A stretch of 38,166 nt of DNA from Rhypophila decipiens (lineage: Eukaryota > Ascomycota > Sordariomycetes > Sordariales > Naviculisporaceae): positions 1 to 38,166 of the forward strand of contig MU858314.1 of the NCBI GenBank assembly GCA_033297075.1, in the 5' to 3' direction. The notes below the pieces were generated by a model. The model ran no database searches. It worked only from the letters and a program-made list of their open reading frames with translations, and had not been told where the DNA came from. The position numbers and the translations under genes were made by a program. Below, in pieces: positions 1 to 8,934 of the stretch; within the stretch, counting starts at the first letter, position 1; the number at the start of each line of letters is the position of its first letter.

Positions 1-4
1 CTAG

Positions 5-29
5 ACTTGATTGGAAGATCCAATCAAGT
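5..29. repeat. Perfect 11-bp inverted repeat (hairpin)
   Basis: Bases 5-15 (ACTTGATTGGA) and 19-29 are exact reverse complements around a 3-nt spacer. It sits just outside the tandem-repeat region. It could be the edge of a decayed mobile element, but nothing else shows this. Confidence 0.6.
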
Positions 30-92
30 AAATGGTATGTATAGTACGTATGAGGGTGTATAGGGTGGTTGTTCCTCTATACGATCCTCACA

Positions 93-126
93 CGCGCTTC
101 GTTATGCTGCGCGCTTCGTTATGCAA
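93..126. repeat. Two tandem 17-bp units
   Basis: Two adjacent copies of CGCGCTTCGTTATGC plus two bases begin at 93 and 110. They are GC-rich in otherwise AT-rich DNA. No function is evident. Confidence 0.6.
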
Positions 127-194
127 GTACGTTACCACTAATATTAACATTATCAATTATTAAGACTGATAAGAACTGGCTTATAGAGATCAAC

Positions 195-655
195 TAGCTT
201 AACTGGATTTAACTAGACTGACTAGATTTAACTAAACTAACTGGACTAACTGGATTTGACTGGACTTGACTGAATTTGGCTGAATTTGACTGGATTTGAC
301 TAAACTAACTAAACTAACTAGACTTAACTTTAACTAAACTTGACTATATTTAACTGAACTTACTAGATCTGACTAAACTTGACTGAACTTAACTGAACTT
401 GACTGGATTTGACTAAACTTGACTGGATTTGACTGAACTGACTGGATCTGACTGAAGTTGACTGAACTTGACTGGATTTGATTTGACTGAACTTGACTGG
501 AATCACTGGATTTGACTAAACTAACTGGATCTGACTGAACTTGACTGAACTTGACTGGATTTGACTAGACTAACTGGATTTGACTAAACTGACTGGATTT
601 TACTGGACTTGACTAAACTAACTGGATTTGACTTACTGAATTCGACTGACTGGAT
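195..655. repeat. Degenerate 10-bp tandem repeat array (about 46 units)
   Basis: Nearly the whole stretch is variants of a 10-bp unit, consensus TGACTRRAYT, such as TGACTGGATT, TGACTGAACT and TGACTAAACT. Differences between units are mostly transitions at fixed positions, with occasional single-base losses that shift the register. The array is non-coding in the readable frames. The 10-bp period is close to one helical turn, so its AT-rich steps fall on the same face of the helix. Confidence 0.85.
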
Positions 656-881
656 TCGACATCTTAATGTTAATGTTGGTGCTAGTGGTGTGCACGGACG
701 TTTTTATGGGGGTGCAGGAGTTTTTCAACAATTGGCCTACACGTAAACGTATAGCACCATAGGTGGGCTCTTCCCATTCGATTTCGCTGCAAATCGATGA
801 ATCATTGATCGCTTCTGTGTCCCCATCACTGATGTCTTGAGAAGGGCCTTCCGCGCTGAGAGCAAGAGCCGTTTTGGTCAT
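633..881 (-). CDS. Small hypothetical ORF running into the repeat array
   Basis: An ATG-initiated 82-residue frame with acidic, Ser/Thr-rich composition (for example SDGDTEAIND). I recognise no domain, signal peptide or membrane segment. Its last codons lie at the edge of the tandem-repeat array, so it may be the 5' end of a gene truncated by that array, or only a chance frame. Support is weak. Confidence 0.2.
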   Translation of the reverse strand: MTKTALALSAEGPSQDISDGDTEAINDSSICSEIEWEEPTYGAIRLRVGQLLKNSCTPIKTSVHTTSTNINIKMSNPVSRIQ

Positions 882-1774
882 TTGGAAGTCGGTCTTTTGG
901 TATGGTGGAGAGCAGGCGGAGGACAGGTTAGTTTGAGGATGAATTTAGGTTGATTCAACTGTGGTGGTGAAGAGGCGTCATCGAGTGCGCGACCTGCAGT
1001 GTGTTGACGTTCCCTCAAACGCACCTTCTTTTTTTGAACTCTAATCAAGTGACCGGGATGGCGGGGCTGTCGGTGAGGTCTGGTGCCGGCGCCACACAAA
1101 CTTTATTTCTCCTCCCTTTCACACCGAGGAAAATCCTTCACCCAACACGTATTTACCTTTCACCGAGGTTATGGTGGCGACCGCCCGGCTCCGGATCTGA
1201 CAGCTGCTCCCCAACGGAGATTCGGATGCATCCCGTCCTCTGGGCCAGTAGGCACCTCGTTCACAACCTTCCCCAAAGCCGATTCCCAATCTACCCCGAG
1301 CAGTTATTAGAAGGTCCCCCCTTCCCATTGGCATTTCCTAGGTACGCTCTTACTCTGGAAATCCCTACCGCCACAGGTAGACTGGATTACAAAAATGCTG
1401 AGCCAAGGACCATGACCTGGCTCAGTCAGCCAGGTGTAGATGCAAATATGCCATATCAAATCAAGCTAGCGACCCACTCAATTTGGTTTGATCAAAACAC
1501 AGAAGAAGGGACGAAGTGTGAGGCACTTGATCCCATCATCGCTCAACGCTAGCACACCTGAAGGTTCAATTCGGCTGACCCTCGAATAACGCTGGATCCA
1601 CCTGCCATGCAACCTTCTAATGGGCCCAAGGAAGAAAATGGCAAGAAGTCCCAGGAATCAATTCTCTAGGCCGAGAGAACTTGGTTTAGGGATGTCGTAA
1701 GGATAAACAGTAAATTTCTGTGGAAGATTGTAGAACATTGGGCCGGAATGGAGGATTTGGTTAAACATCGATAC
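882..1774. other. Intergenic stretch with no supported gene
   Basis: Open frames on both strands lack an ATG start or any recognisable motif. I see no RNA gene or long repeat here. Confidence 0.5.
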
Positions 1775-1934
1775 CGTATCTACTGAGAAAGGAGAGAATA
1801 GTCCTAGAGCCAAGTAGGCCTAGTAGTCGCGAGGGCAGCGAGTAGTCCCACATTTGCCGTACGCTTAACCTCGTTCGGCCAGCAGCTAAGCCTACCTGGC
1901 TCTAGAACTATTCTCTTCTTTCTCAGTAGATACG
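1775..1934. mobile_element. 160-bp MITE-like element with 49-bp terminal inverted repeats
   Basis: The left arm (1775-1823) and right arm (1886-1934) are reverse complements at 45 of 49 positions, starting CGTATCTACTGAGAAAG. All four mismatches (at 1792, 1803, 1813 and 1820 on the left arm) are transitions. ATAC lies immediately outside each end (1771-1774 and 1935-1938), a possible 4-bp target duplication. The 62-bp centre has no coding capacity, so the element would be non-autonomous. It lies about 190 bp upstream of the HET gene 1 start. No superfamily is assigned. Confidence 0.75.
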
Positions 1935-2123
1935 ATACTGAAGGTACGGGGTACCGACCACGTCTCTAAGGAACTGCCTCTTTAGGAATAGGGCTCTTCG
2001 TTAATGCAAAGACAGGCCAGCGACCCACAGTTGTTCCCTCGAGCACTTCAGTTGACGGCGCGATCCATCCTCAAACAACCCCGCTTGTTCATATCCCCCC
2101 CAGCCTTCATCAAGAATCCAAAA

Positions 2124-4556
2124 ATGTCTCGCGCCTTCCGCGACAAAATCTCAAACAAGATTAAAGCCACCGTCACCGAGGCGCTCAATTCGGACGACGC
2201 CAAGGAGCTACAGTATGGGCTCCGTGACATAGGAGAGGATCTTGGCGCCATCAAGGACATCTTTCATGATAGCTTCACCAGGAACAACTGGAAGTACCTA
2301 AAGGGGGTTGTACAAGATGATAAGCGGCGAGCCAAGATGAAAGTCTTCCTAAGTCCGGACGAAGGCGGCGCCTTTGCCGACGTGGAAAAGGCGCCTTTTC
2401 CGTATGATGCACTTCCCGACGGGCGCCGCTGGCAGACACGCGTGTTGACTCTCCGCGGTGGTAAGGACATGACAACAATCGAGTGCTGGCTTGATGCTCT
2501 CGATTTGGACGACACAGGGCTTGAATATGAAGCGCTCTCCTACTGCTGGGGTGATGCGGAACATCTGACACCCATCTATTGCAACGGACGGCGATTCGAT
2601 GTCACGCCGAACCTCAAGATGGCGCTGAATAACCTTCGACCCGAGCAGGGAGAAAGAAGGCTTTGGGTAGATGCTATCTGTACCAACCAAAAGGACAAGC
2701 AGGAGTGCGCACGACAGGTGCCCAAGATGGGCGAAATATACGGACGCGCGGCCATGGTAGTGGTGTGGCTGGGCGAAGTCTGGGAAGCCTACATGACGGC
2801 TTTTGACATCTTCAGATATCTCGCTGGCGTTTACGATGAGCAGACAGCGGGTCGGGAGATGAAGTTGGAGGAAATGAAGGCCAGAGTTGTCAGGCTGACA
2901 ATGGAAGGGTACCCAACTTCCATGTCCTTCAAACTGGCATTTCACATCGTCCAGAAACTTGAAGCGGTGCCCTACTTCTCCCGCATGTGGGTCTTGCAGG
3001 AAATCGCTCTAGCACAGTCTGTTACACTTGTTGCCGGTCACCAAACTCTCCCGTGGGAATCATTTCAGAAGGCGATGCTGGTTAGAGCTCTGTACGCAAC
3101 ACAGGACCGCAGACTGCGCAAGGTCATGTTCCGTCACTTGGACCACGGAGCCCTCAAGCTGGTCGAGCTGCGCATGGCGGTAGCTGGCAGCCGACAGGAC
3201 CGCAGTATCCTGACTCTGATGAACCAGTTTCGCGGCCATAAAGCTACCGAAGCTGCCGATAAAGTCTATGCCATCCTCGATCTGACCGATACGGATAAGG
3301 ACGACATCGGGCTCCGGGTCGACTACAGTCTTCCCACAGCGGCGCTCTACACCGACCTCGCAAAGGGCATTCTCTTAAAGGCATCGGCGGGCGGGCTCGA
3401 CCTTCTTTCCGTCCCCCGTGTGAATTCCAAACTGGTCAGCGAGATGCCCTCCTGGGTTCCAGACTGGAGCCATGACGCCGAAGGCGGCGCAAGGCCGCTG
3501 GCTGCCACGGTCACCCGCTACGGCAGCGGCACCTTTTGTGCATCTGGTAGGCTCGTCCAAGGCCAGAAAGCTATGTGCGATTTCATTGGCAGCGCCGGTC
3601 ACCAGCTTCTTTTGCGCGGCTACGTCGTGGATCGCATAGAGTGCCTGTCAACCCACGCCTTCACCGACGTGGAGTGGAAGCTAGAGCCCGTCTCGACGAA
3701 GGATGTGAATTACGACGGACAGTTCGGGTTGGACTCATCAGACAATGAGTCGTTGATAGAAAAGCACTACAAGCCAATCCGGCGGTCCTGGAAGGAATTT
3801 CTCAGACATCCACCCGACCACGTATTCCCGCCAGCGTTACCCCCGAGGCCATCGGCACGATCATCCTCATCCTCCTCTGCTCCTTTTCAGAAAGAGACCT
3901 CACCACAGGAGGCCATTGTCGAATCAACATCCACACCAGCACCAACGGCGGATACCAAACAAAATCAAGACCCGGAGAAGGAGGTGAGGGATACCCGCTG
4001 GCCCGAACAAATGAGCACAAATACCTACCCGCCAACAAACGAGATGCTGGGCATATCCTACCTCCGCACCATCTGCGCCGACTCGTTTCCCCCGCTGCTC
4101 GTCAATCTCGACAGCGATCTCTACAAGATGCTCTTCATGGCGCTGGATCACTGGCTTGATCAGGGCACTGGATACCCGCATGGCATGTGGGGGCTGTTGC
4201 GGCGCCTAGAAGGAGGACTGCCGGAAGTCGAGTTTCCGCAGCTGCGGCCCGGGGAAGGAATTGACCTCTGCGGAATGATGGATACCATGTTGGGACGACG
4301 GCTGATGTGGACCCGGGACGGGTATTTTGGCGCGGTGCCGGCCGAGGCGAGGGAAGGGGATGCGATTGTGCTGGTCGAGGGGTCTAGGGTGCCACTGGTG
4401 CTGAGGTCGGTGGTGAAAGTCAAGGGGTCGGGAGAGGTATACGGGGGGACAGATGCAAGTTGTTGCTGGCAGCTGGTGGGTGATTGTTTTATGCATGGCG
4501 CCATGTATGGCGAGCGGTGGGATCGGGCGCTTTGTGGGAAGATCGTGCTGGTGTGA
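2124..4556 (+). CDS. HET-domain protein 1 (heterokaryon incompatibility type)
   Basis: The single open frame gives 810 residues from the ATG at 2124. An in-frame ATG at 2004 would add 40 residues, but 2124 has the better context (CCAAAAATGTC). The HET domain starts near residue 134 with YEALSYCWGD, continues through LWVDAICTNQKD and VVVWLG, and reaches WVLQEIALAQ near residue 290. SWVPDWS near residue 443 and a C-terminal LVGDCFMHGAMYGE block are typical of the long HET-domain family. A Ser/Pro/Thr-rich low-complexity insert lies around residues 570-620. HET proteins in fungi trigger non-self recognition and regulated cell death. The partner of this one is unknown. It is convergent with HET gene 2, with only 44 bp between stops. 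No lesion is visible. Confidence 0.9.
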   Translation: MSRAFRDKISNKIKATVTEALNSDDAKELQYGLRDIGEDLGAIKDIFHDSFTRNNWKYLKGVVQDDKRRAKMKVFLSPDEGGAFADVEKAPFPYDALPDGRRWQTRVLTLRGGKDMTTIECWLDALDLDDTGLEYEALSYCWGDAEHLTPIYCNGRRFDVTPNLKMALNNLRPEQGERRLWVDAICTNQKDKQECARQVPKMGEIYGRAAMVVVWLGEVWEAYMTAFDIFRYLAGVYDEQTAGREMKLEEMKARVVRLTMEGYPTSMSFKLAFHIVQKLEAVPYFSRMWVLQEIALAQSVTLVAGHQTLPWESFQKAMLVRALYATQDRRLRKVMFRHLDHGALKLVELRMAVAGSRQDRSILTLMNQFRGHKATEAADKVYAILDLTDTDKDDIGLRVDYSLPTAALYTDLAKGILLKASAGGLDLLSVPRVNSKLVSEMPSWVPDWSHDAEGGARPLAATVTRYGSGTFCASGRLVQGQKAMCDFIGSAGHQLLLRGYVVDRIECLSTHAFTDVEWKLEPVSTKDVNYDGQFGLDSSDNESLIEKHYKPIRRSWKEFLRHPPDHVFPPALPPRPSARSSSSSSAPFQKETSPQEAIVESTSTPAPTADTKQNQDPEKEVRDTRWPEQMSTNTYPPTNEMLGISYLRTICADSFPPLLVNLDSDLYKMLFMALDHWLDQGTGYPHGMWGLLRRLEGGLPEVEFPQLRPGEGIDLCGMMDTMLGRRLMWTRDGYFGAVPAEAREGDAIVLVEGSRVPLVLRSVVKVKGSGEVYGGTDASCCWQLVGDCFMHGAMYGERWDRALCGKIVLV

Positions 4557-4600
4557 GAATAATATTGAGTCCACCGTAGGGATCGGTAGGATGTATACTT

Positions 4601-7257
4601 TCAAACCAATGTAAACATCCTCTCCTTCCCGGGTTGAATCTCTCCCTCCATTGCAGAATCGACATAACAACAACCCACAAGCTCATACCGAGCATTGTCT
4701 GAGCCCTGTGTACTAGTCCTACTCGTTTGCGTCGGACTTTGGCCGTGGTGTTCGCGTACAAGAAAGGGCATGGTCATACCAGCAAGAATAACAACAAGGT
4801 CATCCTTCTCGCACAAAGGCGGCACAACAGCCATGCGTCCTTTCTTTGTGACGAAAAATCTTCTCTCCCCGATGGAACTTCCTAGTAAGAATCCAAATTC
4901 CTCCATTCGAGTGTGAAATTCGTAAAACCACTGCAGCTCCGTTTCTGTGCCCGTCTCTTCTTCCAGGGTGGCTGCCATCTTGCGATATTTCTCATAGCCC
5001 TGCTTCATATCGGTAAAGTACCCCTGACACTGGGAGGCAGAGAGCGCGTGGGAGAACGCTTTGCTATCCGGACCGCCATATCTTTTGTTGCCGAGCAATG
5101 TTCGTATGAAAGTTTCGTTGAACGATGATTCATCGCTTTTATTGAAGGCGTGGGTTGATGCTAAGTCATATGCTTCGTCGTACGATTGCTGGAGCTGGAT
5201 GGCTTCATCGAGTCGAGTATTGCCGTCCTTTGCTGAGAAAATGTGGCCGAGGTGTTTCACTTGGTCGAATATTTCTCCGTGCAAGCGGATGATCGAAGGC
5301 TCGTGATCATCCAAGTCTTCGACACTGAAACTATAGCTGGTTGCGGCTGCATAATTATCATGAAGGAAGCGGATCTGAGTTGAGTAGCTCCAGTCTGGAA
5401 CCCACGACGGCAAGCCCGGGACTTTGCCTGACCGTGAGAAGCCTATGCCGGCCCTGTAGAGTGCGGTGGGTGGTTTGGGTGTTGCCTGGCTAAACAAGAA
5501 CCGCATGGCTTGGGTGTAAACAGGTGCAGGACTATTTGTCCCGTCATACGTCGGGATGATCGCGGTACTAGAGTCGTCTACTGTCAGGCCAAGGAGGGCG
5601 TACACCATATCCCGGGGATCGGTAGACTCGAACCCCAGCGCCTCGTCCAGCAACCAAGAGAGGGTGGACGGCTTCCCATAGTTGAAATCGCCGCGAAATG
5701 CCATCATCGTGTCGGCATTGCGGAGTCCCATACGCCAATTCATATTATCGGTGAAAGAAAGGATATTCCCCTCTGCGTCTGCCCTGGGAAAGATGGTCAA
5801 GAGATCTGGACTCAAAAACACGGCAACAGCGCGGCATATATAGACCCAGTCCATGCAGACATCTCCGTAGATGACATGTAGCCTTTTGGCACATGCGGCT
5901 TCTTGGATGATCCACACTCTTCGAAACCAGGGATTCCTGAAGAATTCTGAAACTGCCATCAGGTGTGGCCGTTTTTCATGCATGGAGAGTATTTTCTCCT
6001 TCATTTTCTCACCAGAGGAGAAATTCAATGATCCGTTTAGCATGTCAAGTTCTGCGAATAAGCGTTGGACAAGCCGGGCATTAGGCGAATTGCCCAGCCA
6101 TGCCGTGACCCTTTCCGCACGGGTATAAATATCCCTCATCATCTGCACTTGTTTGGCCTTTTCATTGACATCTCGCTGGTTGATGCAGACCTGATCGATC
6201 CAGATAACTCGCTCTCGCCAAACGAGTGACGCCGTTGTATGATCTCGTGAGCGCTGTTCGTAATCGCGAGGTCTGCGTTGTTCACGCGGATGAATTTGTC
6301 CTTTGTCGGACTGCCCCAGACATAGGATACTGCTTCGTAAGGCGGTGCTGAAGCGAGCGGTACAACGAGGAATTGGCAGTGGATCCCGCTTTCCAAAGCC
6401 TGTCGCTTGTGAATCCTGAGAAGACGGATGTATCCCGGAGGAAGCCAGAAATAGGGACTATGAAGGTTGGCTTCCCGCAAAAGCTGAAGAGGCGAGACGG
6501 GTCGCAGTTCCTTTGGCCGGCGTGAGAGGGGCGCAAATGCTCGTTTAGCAAGATGGTTGGCTTGGAACAACGTGTTTTGAGACCCGAGCATGAATATCCC
6601 AACCAAAGACAACGTGTTTGACCGTCCAAACAATCCACGTGAAGCATAATTGATATACCGGGATACAAGGAAAGTGAGCCCAAGCTGGATTCCAACGAAC
6701 ACCCCGATGGCGGGTAAAAGAATCGCCCCAATCGAGTCTCCTGTGGCGTGGAGAAGAAACAGTGTCGATTCGTACGTCAAGGCCAAAAGGACCCCGATAG
6801 CCGTGTAATGCAGTTGCTCGCGGTCCGAGACGTCGTCGAGGAGGTAATGGAAGATAGGGGTGCAATAGGCATCGATCAAGACGAGAAATCCCGTATTCCT
6901 AGCAGTACTCTGGAAAGTATTGTTGAAAGCCGCAAGTTGAATCATGCTTGTCATTGATGGAGAGGTTAACGGAATCTGCTTGATGGCCAACGGGATGATG
7001 CTTATATTGAGAAACAAGCTAATCAAAAAGGTGCAAGACGTTGTGGCCGAATTGCCGGCCAATTCCACAAACCGGACATGGAGAGCGAGAAACAAGGGAG
7101 AGGCGCTCAGCTGGCGAATTCGAACGTCCGCTTGCCAGTAGAGCGTCTCCTGCTCCTCCGGCCCATGATAGGGGCTCTCCCGCGTAGCCAGTATCATCGC
7201 TTCTACTGCCTTGTCGACCTCTCGTACGAGCTCCAACGGCATCTTTGGTGTGATCAT
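4601..7257 (-). pseudogene. HET-domain protein 2 with N-terminal membrane segments, frameshifted
   Basis: Frame 1 runs from the ATG at 7257. It encodes four likely membrane segments (about residues 73-92, 122-140, 150-169 and 176-198) and then the HET start PPYEAVSYVWGS near residue 306. Inside the HET domain, after AHEIIQRR, homology jumps to another frame carrying RVIWIDQVCINQRD. One missing base near 6222-6240 explains the jump. The second frame continues with YTRAERVTAWLGN, FRRVWIIQEAACAK, STDPRDMVYALLGL, SWVPDWS and a terminal LVGCCYVDSAMEGE, ending at 4601. GT-AG pairs at the break would give an intron of only about 23 nt, or would delete conserved sequence. An intact form would be about 885 residues. 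A sequencing error would make this a normal gene. Confidence 0.8.
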
Positions 7258-7797
7258 TTGGCCTACTGTCTATTGACTTCCCGGCCAAAATTACCTGAAA
7301 TGTCGAGAGAGGAGTAAATGAACGTGACTTGGAATTTCTTAACACTCTATCGTCCAGATTTGGAATAGGGCGATGCATCATGCACTGCACATGTGCTGCG
7401 CCTCACACGCTATCGTTGTGGCACTGTAAGAAACACAGCTTCGTTTCTTTCCTTGGCAGTACCTACGGCTAGAGAGGAAGGATGGACACCAGGACATAAG
7501 CAGAAGGCGTCCACAAATCGGTCCTCAATGTTCATCTCGTAGCCGACTACCAAGGAGGTGAGATAGTGTTGGCTTGGCTCGAATATTGAATTCAACATCA
7601 ACGAACGTAGGATCTGGCTACCGTAGACTGATGATCCCGGTGTTCAATTGAGTCTGTCTAAAAACATCATAGAATATAGAGATTTTGGCCGTATAAGTAT
7701 ATCAACGCAGTCACTGGAATTCCGACTGGCCAGTCGGACTGTTCGGTATTCCGAACAGTTCGTCGAAGGCCCGGTACCAGGTAAGGAGCCGCCGCGG
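7258..7797. other. Intergenic: upstream of HET gene 2, downstream of the F-box gene
   Basis: About 540 bp with no supported gene or repeat. It presumably holds the HET gene 2 promoter and the F-box gene terminator. No clear motif was identified. Confidence 0.4.
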
Positions 7798-8640
7798 CTA
7801 CGGAATGACTGAATCGCTATTTGCGCCGGCTCGTTGTTCCCGGGCCAACATAATGTCGTGATGGAGGAGAGCTCGTTGTTCCCGGAGGAGAGCTCGTTCT
7901 TTCCGGAGGAGAGCTCGTTGTTCACGGACCAATCTAATGTTGTAACCAAGGAGAGTTCGTTCCAACAGTGAGTAGTGAATAGAGGAGAACTCCTCAACTT
8001 CCCGAAGCGTCCGTGGCATTGGGCGAATCCAGCGATGGAACTGGCCAGGTCCACCAGTCGGTTTGCTTTCGTCATAAGAGGACACTCTCGAGTACAGGTG
8101 ATGATGCAAGAATGCCCGATGGAGCCGGGTCTTTTCCGCGGTGGAAAGAGGGGTGGCGAGAGTTGTGGTTGTGGAACGACTCTCACCGCTGTGAGCCACC
8201 ATTAGATTCTGAGAGTCGTGTAGAAAATACTGATCGGTAAGGTGGACTATGGTGTTGTAGAGTCGGCACATTGCAGCCATGACGGTGAGATCACGAGGAT
8301 CCTCAAAAGGTTGCGTTGAGAAGTAGTGTTCGAGGAAAGACACCATGACGTGATTGCAGTGTTTCGTAACCTCGTTATTACCCTCGTCGGAAGTACCATT
8401 GTCGGCATCGCCCTCGGCAGCGACGAGCGAGGGGACGTGGAAAATGGCGAGAAGCTCGCGATAATTAGCCGGGCCGAGCGCATTTCTCAACACAGAGGGA
8501 AAGGTGTATTTTCGGTGGGCTGATAATACGCGAAAACAAGCCGGTGATACTGAAATGAGTGAATGAAGATCCTTGGGCGACTGGCAGCAGGAGAGGATGG
8601 GGATCAACAGCTCGGGCGGGAGTCCTTCAAGATTCGCCAT
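7798..8640 (-). CDS. F-box protein with heptad-repeat C-terminus
   Basis: The frame gives 280 residues from the ATG at 8640 (context GAAATGGCG). The upstream extension of the frame lacks an ATG. Residues 3-45 fit a fungal F-box: LEGLPPELLIPILSCC, a helix with DLHSLISVSPACFRVLS, then HRKYTFPSVL. F-box proteins recruit substrates to SCF ubiquitin ligases through Skp1. The middle is not recognised. The last 45 residues are tandem heptads of the type LLREQRA, LLRKERA and LAREQRA, predicted to form a charged amphipathic coiled coil and encoded by near-identical 21-bp units. It sits between HET genes 2 and 3 on the same strand. Substrate unknown. Confidence 0.75.
   Translation of the reverse strand: MANLEGLPPELLIPILSCCQSPKDLHSLISVSPACFRVLSAHRKYTFPSVLRNALGPANYRELLAIFHVPSLVAAEGDADNGTSDEGNNEVTKHCNHVMVSFLEHYFSTQPFEDPRDLTVMAAMCRLYNTIVHLTDQYFLHDSQNLMVAHSGESRSTTTTLATPLSTAEKTRLHRAFLHHHLYSRVSSYDESKPTGGPGQFHRWIRPMPRTLREVEEFSSIHYSLLERTLLGYNIRLVREQRALLRKERALLREQRALLHHDIMLAREQRAGANSDSVIP
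7863..7925. repeat. Three near-identical 21-bp tandem units in the F-box gene
   Basis: Units at 7863-7883, 7884-7904 and 7905-7925 share GGAGGAGAGCTCGTT and differ at only a few bases. More diverged units continue toward 7821. Each unit encodes one seven-residue heptad on the minus strand, so gain or loss of units changes protein length without a frameshift. Confidence 0.9.
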
Positions 8641-8934
8641 TTCGTAATCTTTGCTCTGGTGTGGTGTTGAGTCGTTCTGGTTATTGTGAATCGAGAACAA
8701 GGTTTGGTCAAAAGAGAAGTGGTGAGAGAAGTTTGGTAGGACTAGGAATGGGTGCAAGAAATACCAGGTGACTGAAAGCAGAGGAGGTACCCGTTACTCG
8801 GCAGGGCTAAAAACGCCTGCTGGCAAGAAGTGGGCCAACGTGACGAGTATAGCTTCCGAAATCCTCCTTTAAACTTCTGTAGGGCCCACTGTCCGGTCGA
8901 CGTGCTCTTAGTCTTCGGCCTGGACCGGCCTCTG

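Noticed and set aside
195..655. Tandem array as telomeric or subtelomeric satellite
   Set aside because: The unit does not resemble TTAGGG, and nothing else shows proximity to a chromosome end.
1001..1552. 183-codon plus-strand open frame
   Set aside because: It starts with GTG rather than ATG, has no motif, and overlaps other frames of similar length.
2349..2945. 198-codon minus-strand frame within HET gene 1
   Set aside because: Antisense shadow of a clearly coding HET domain.
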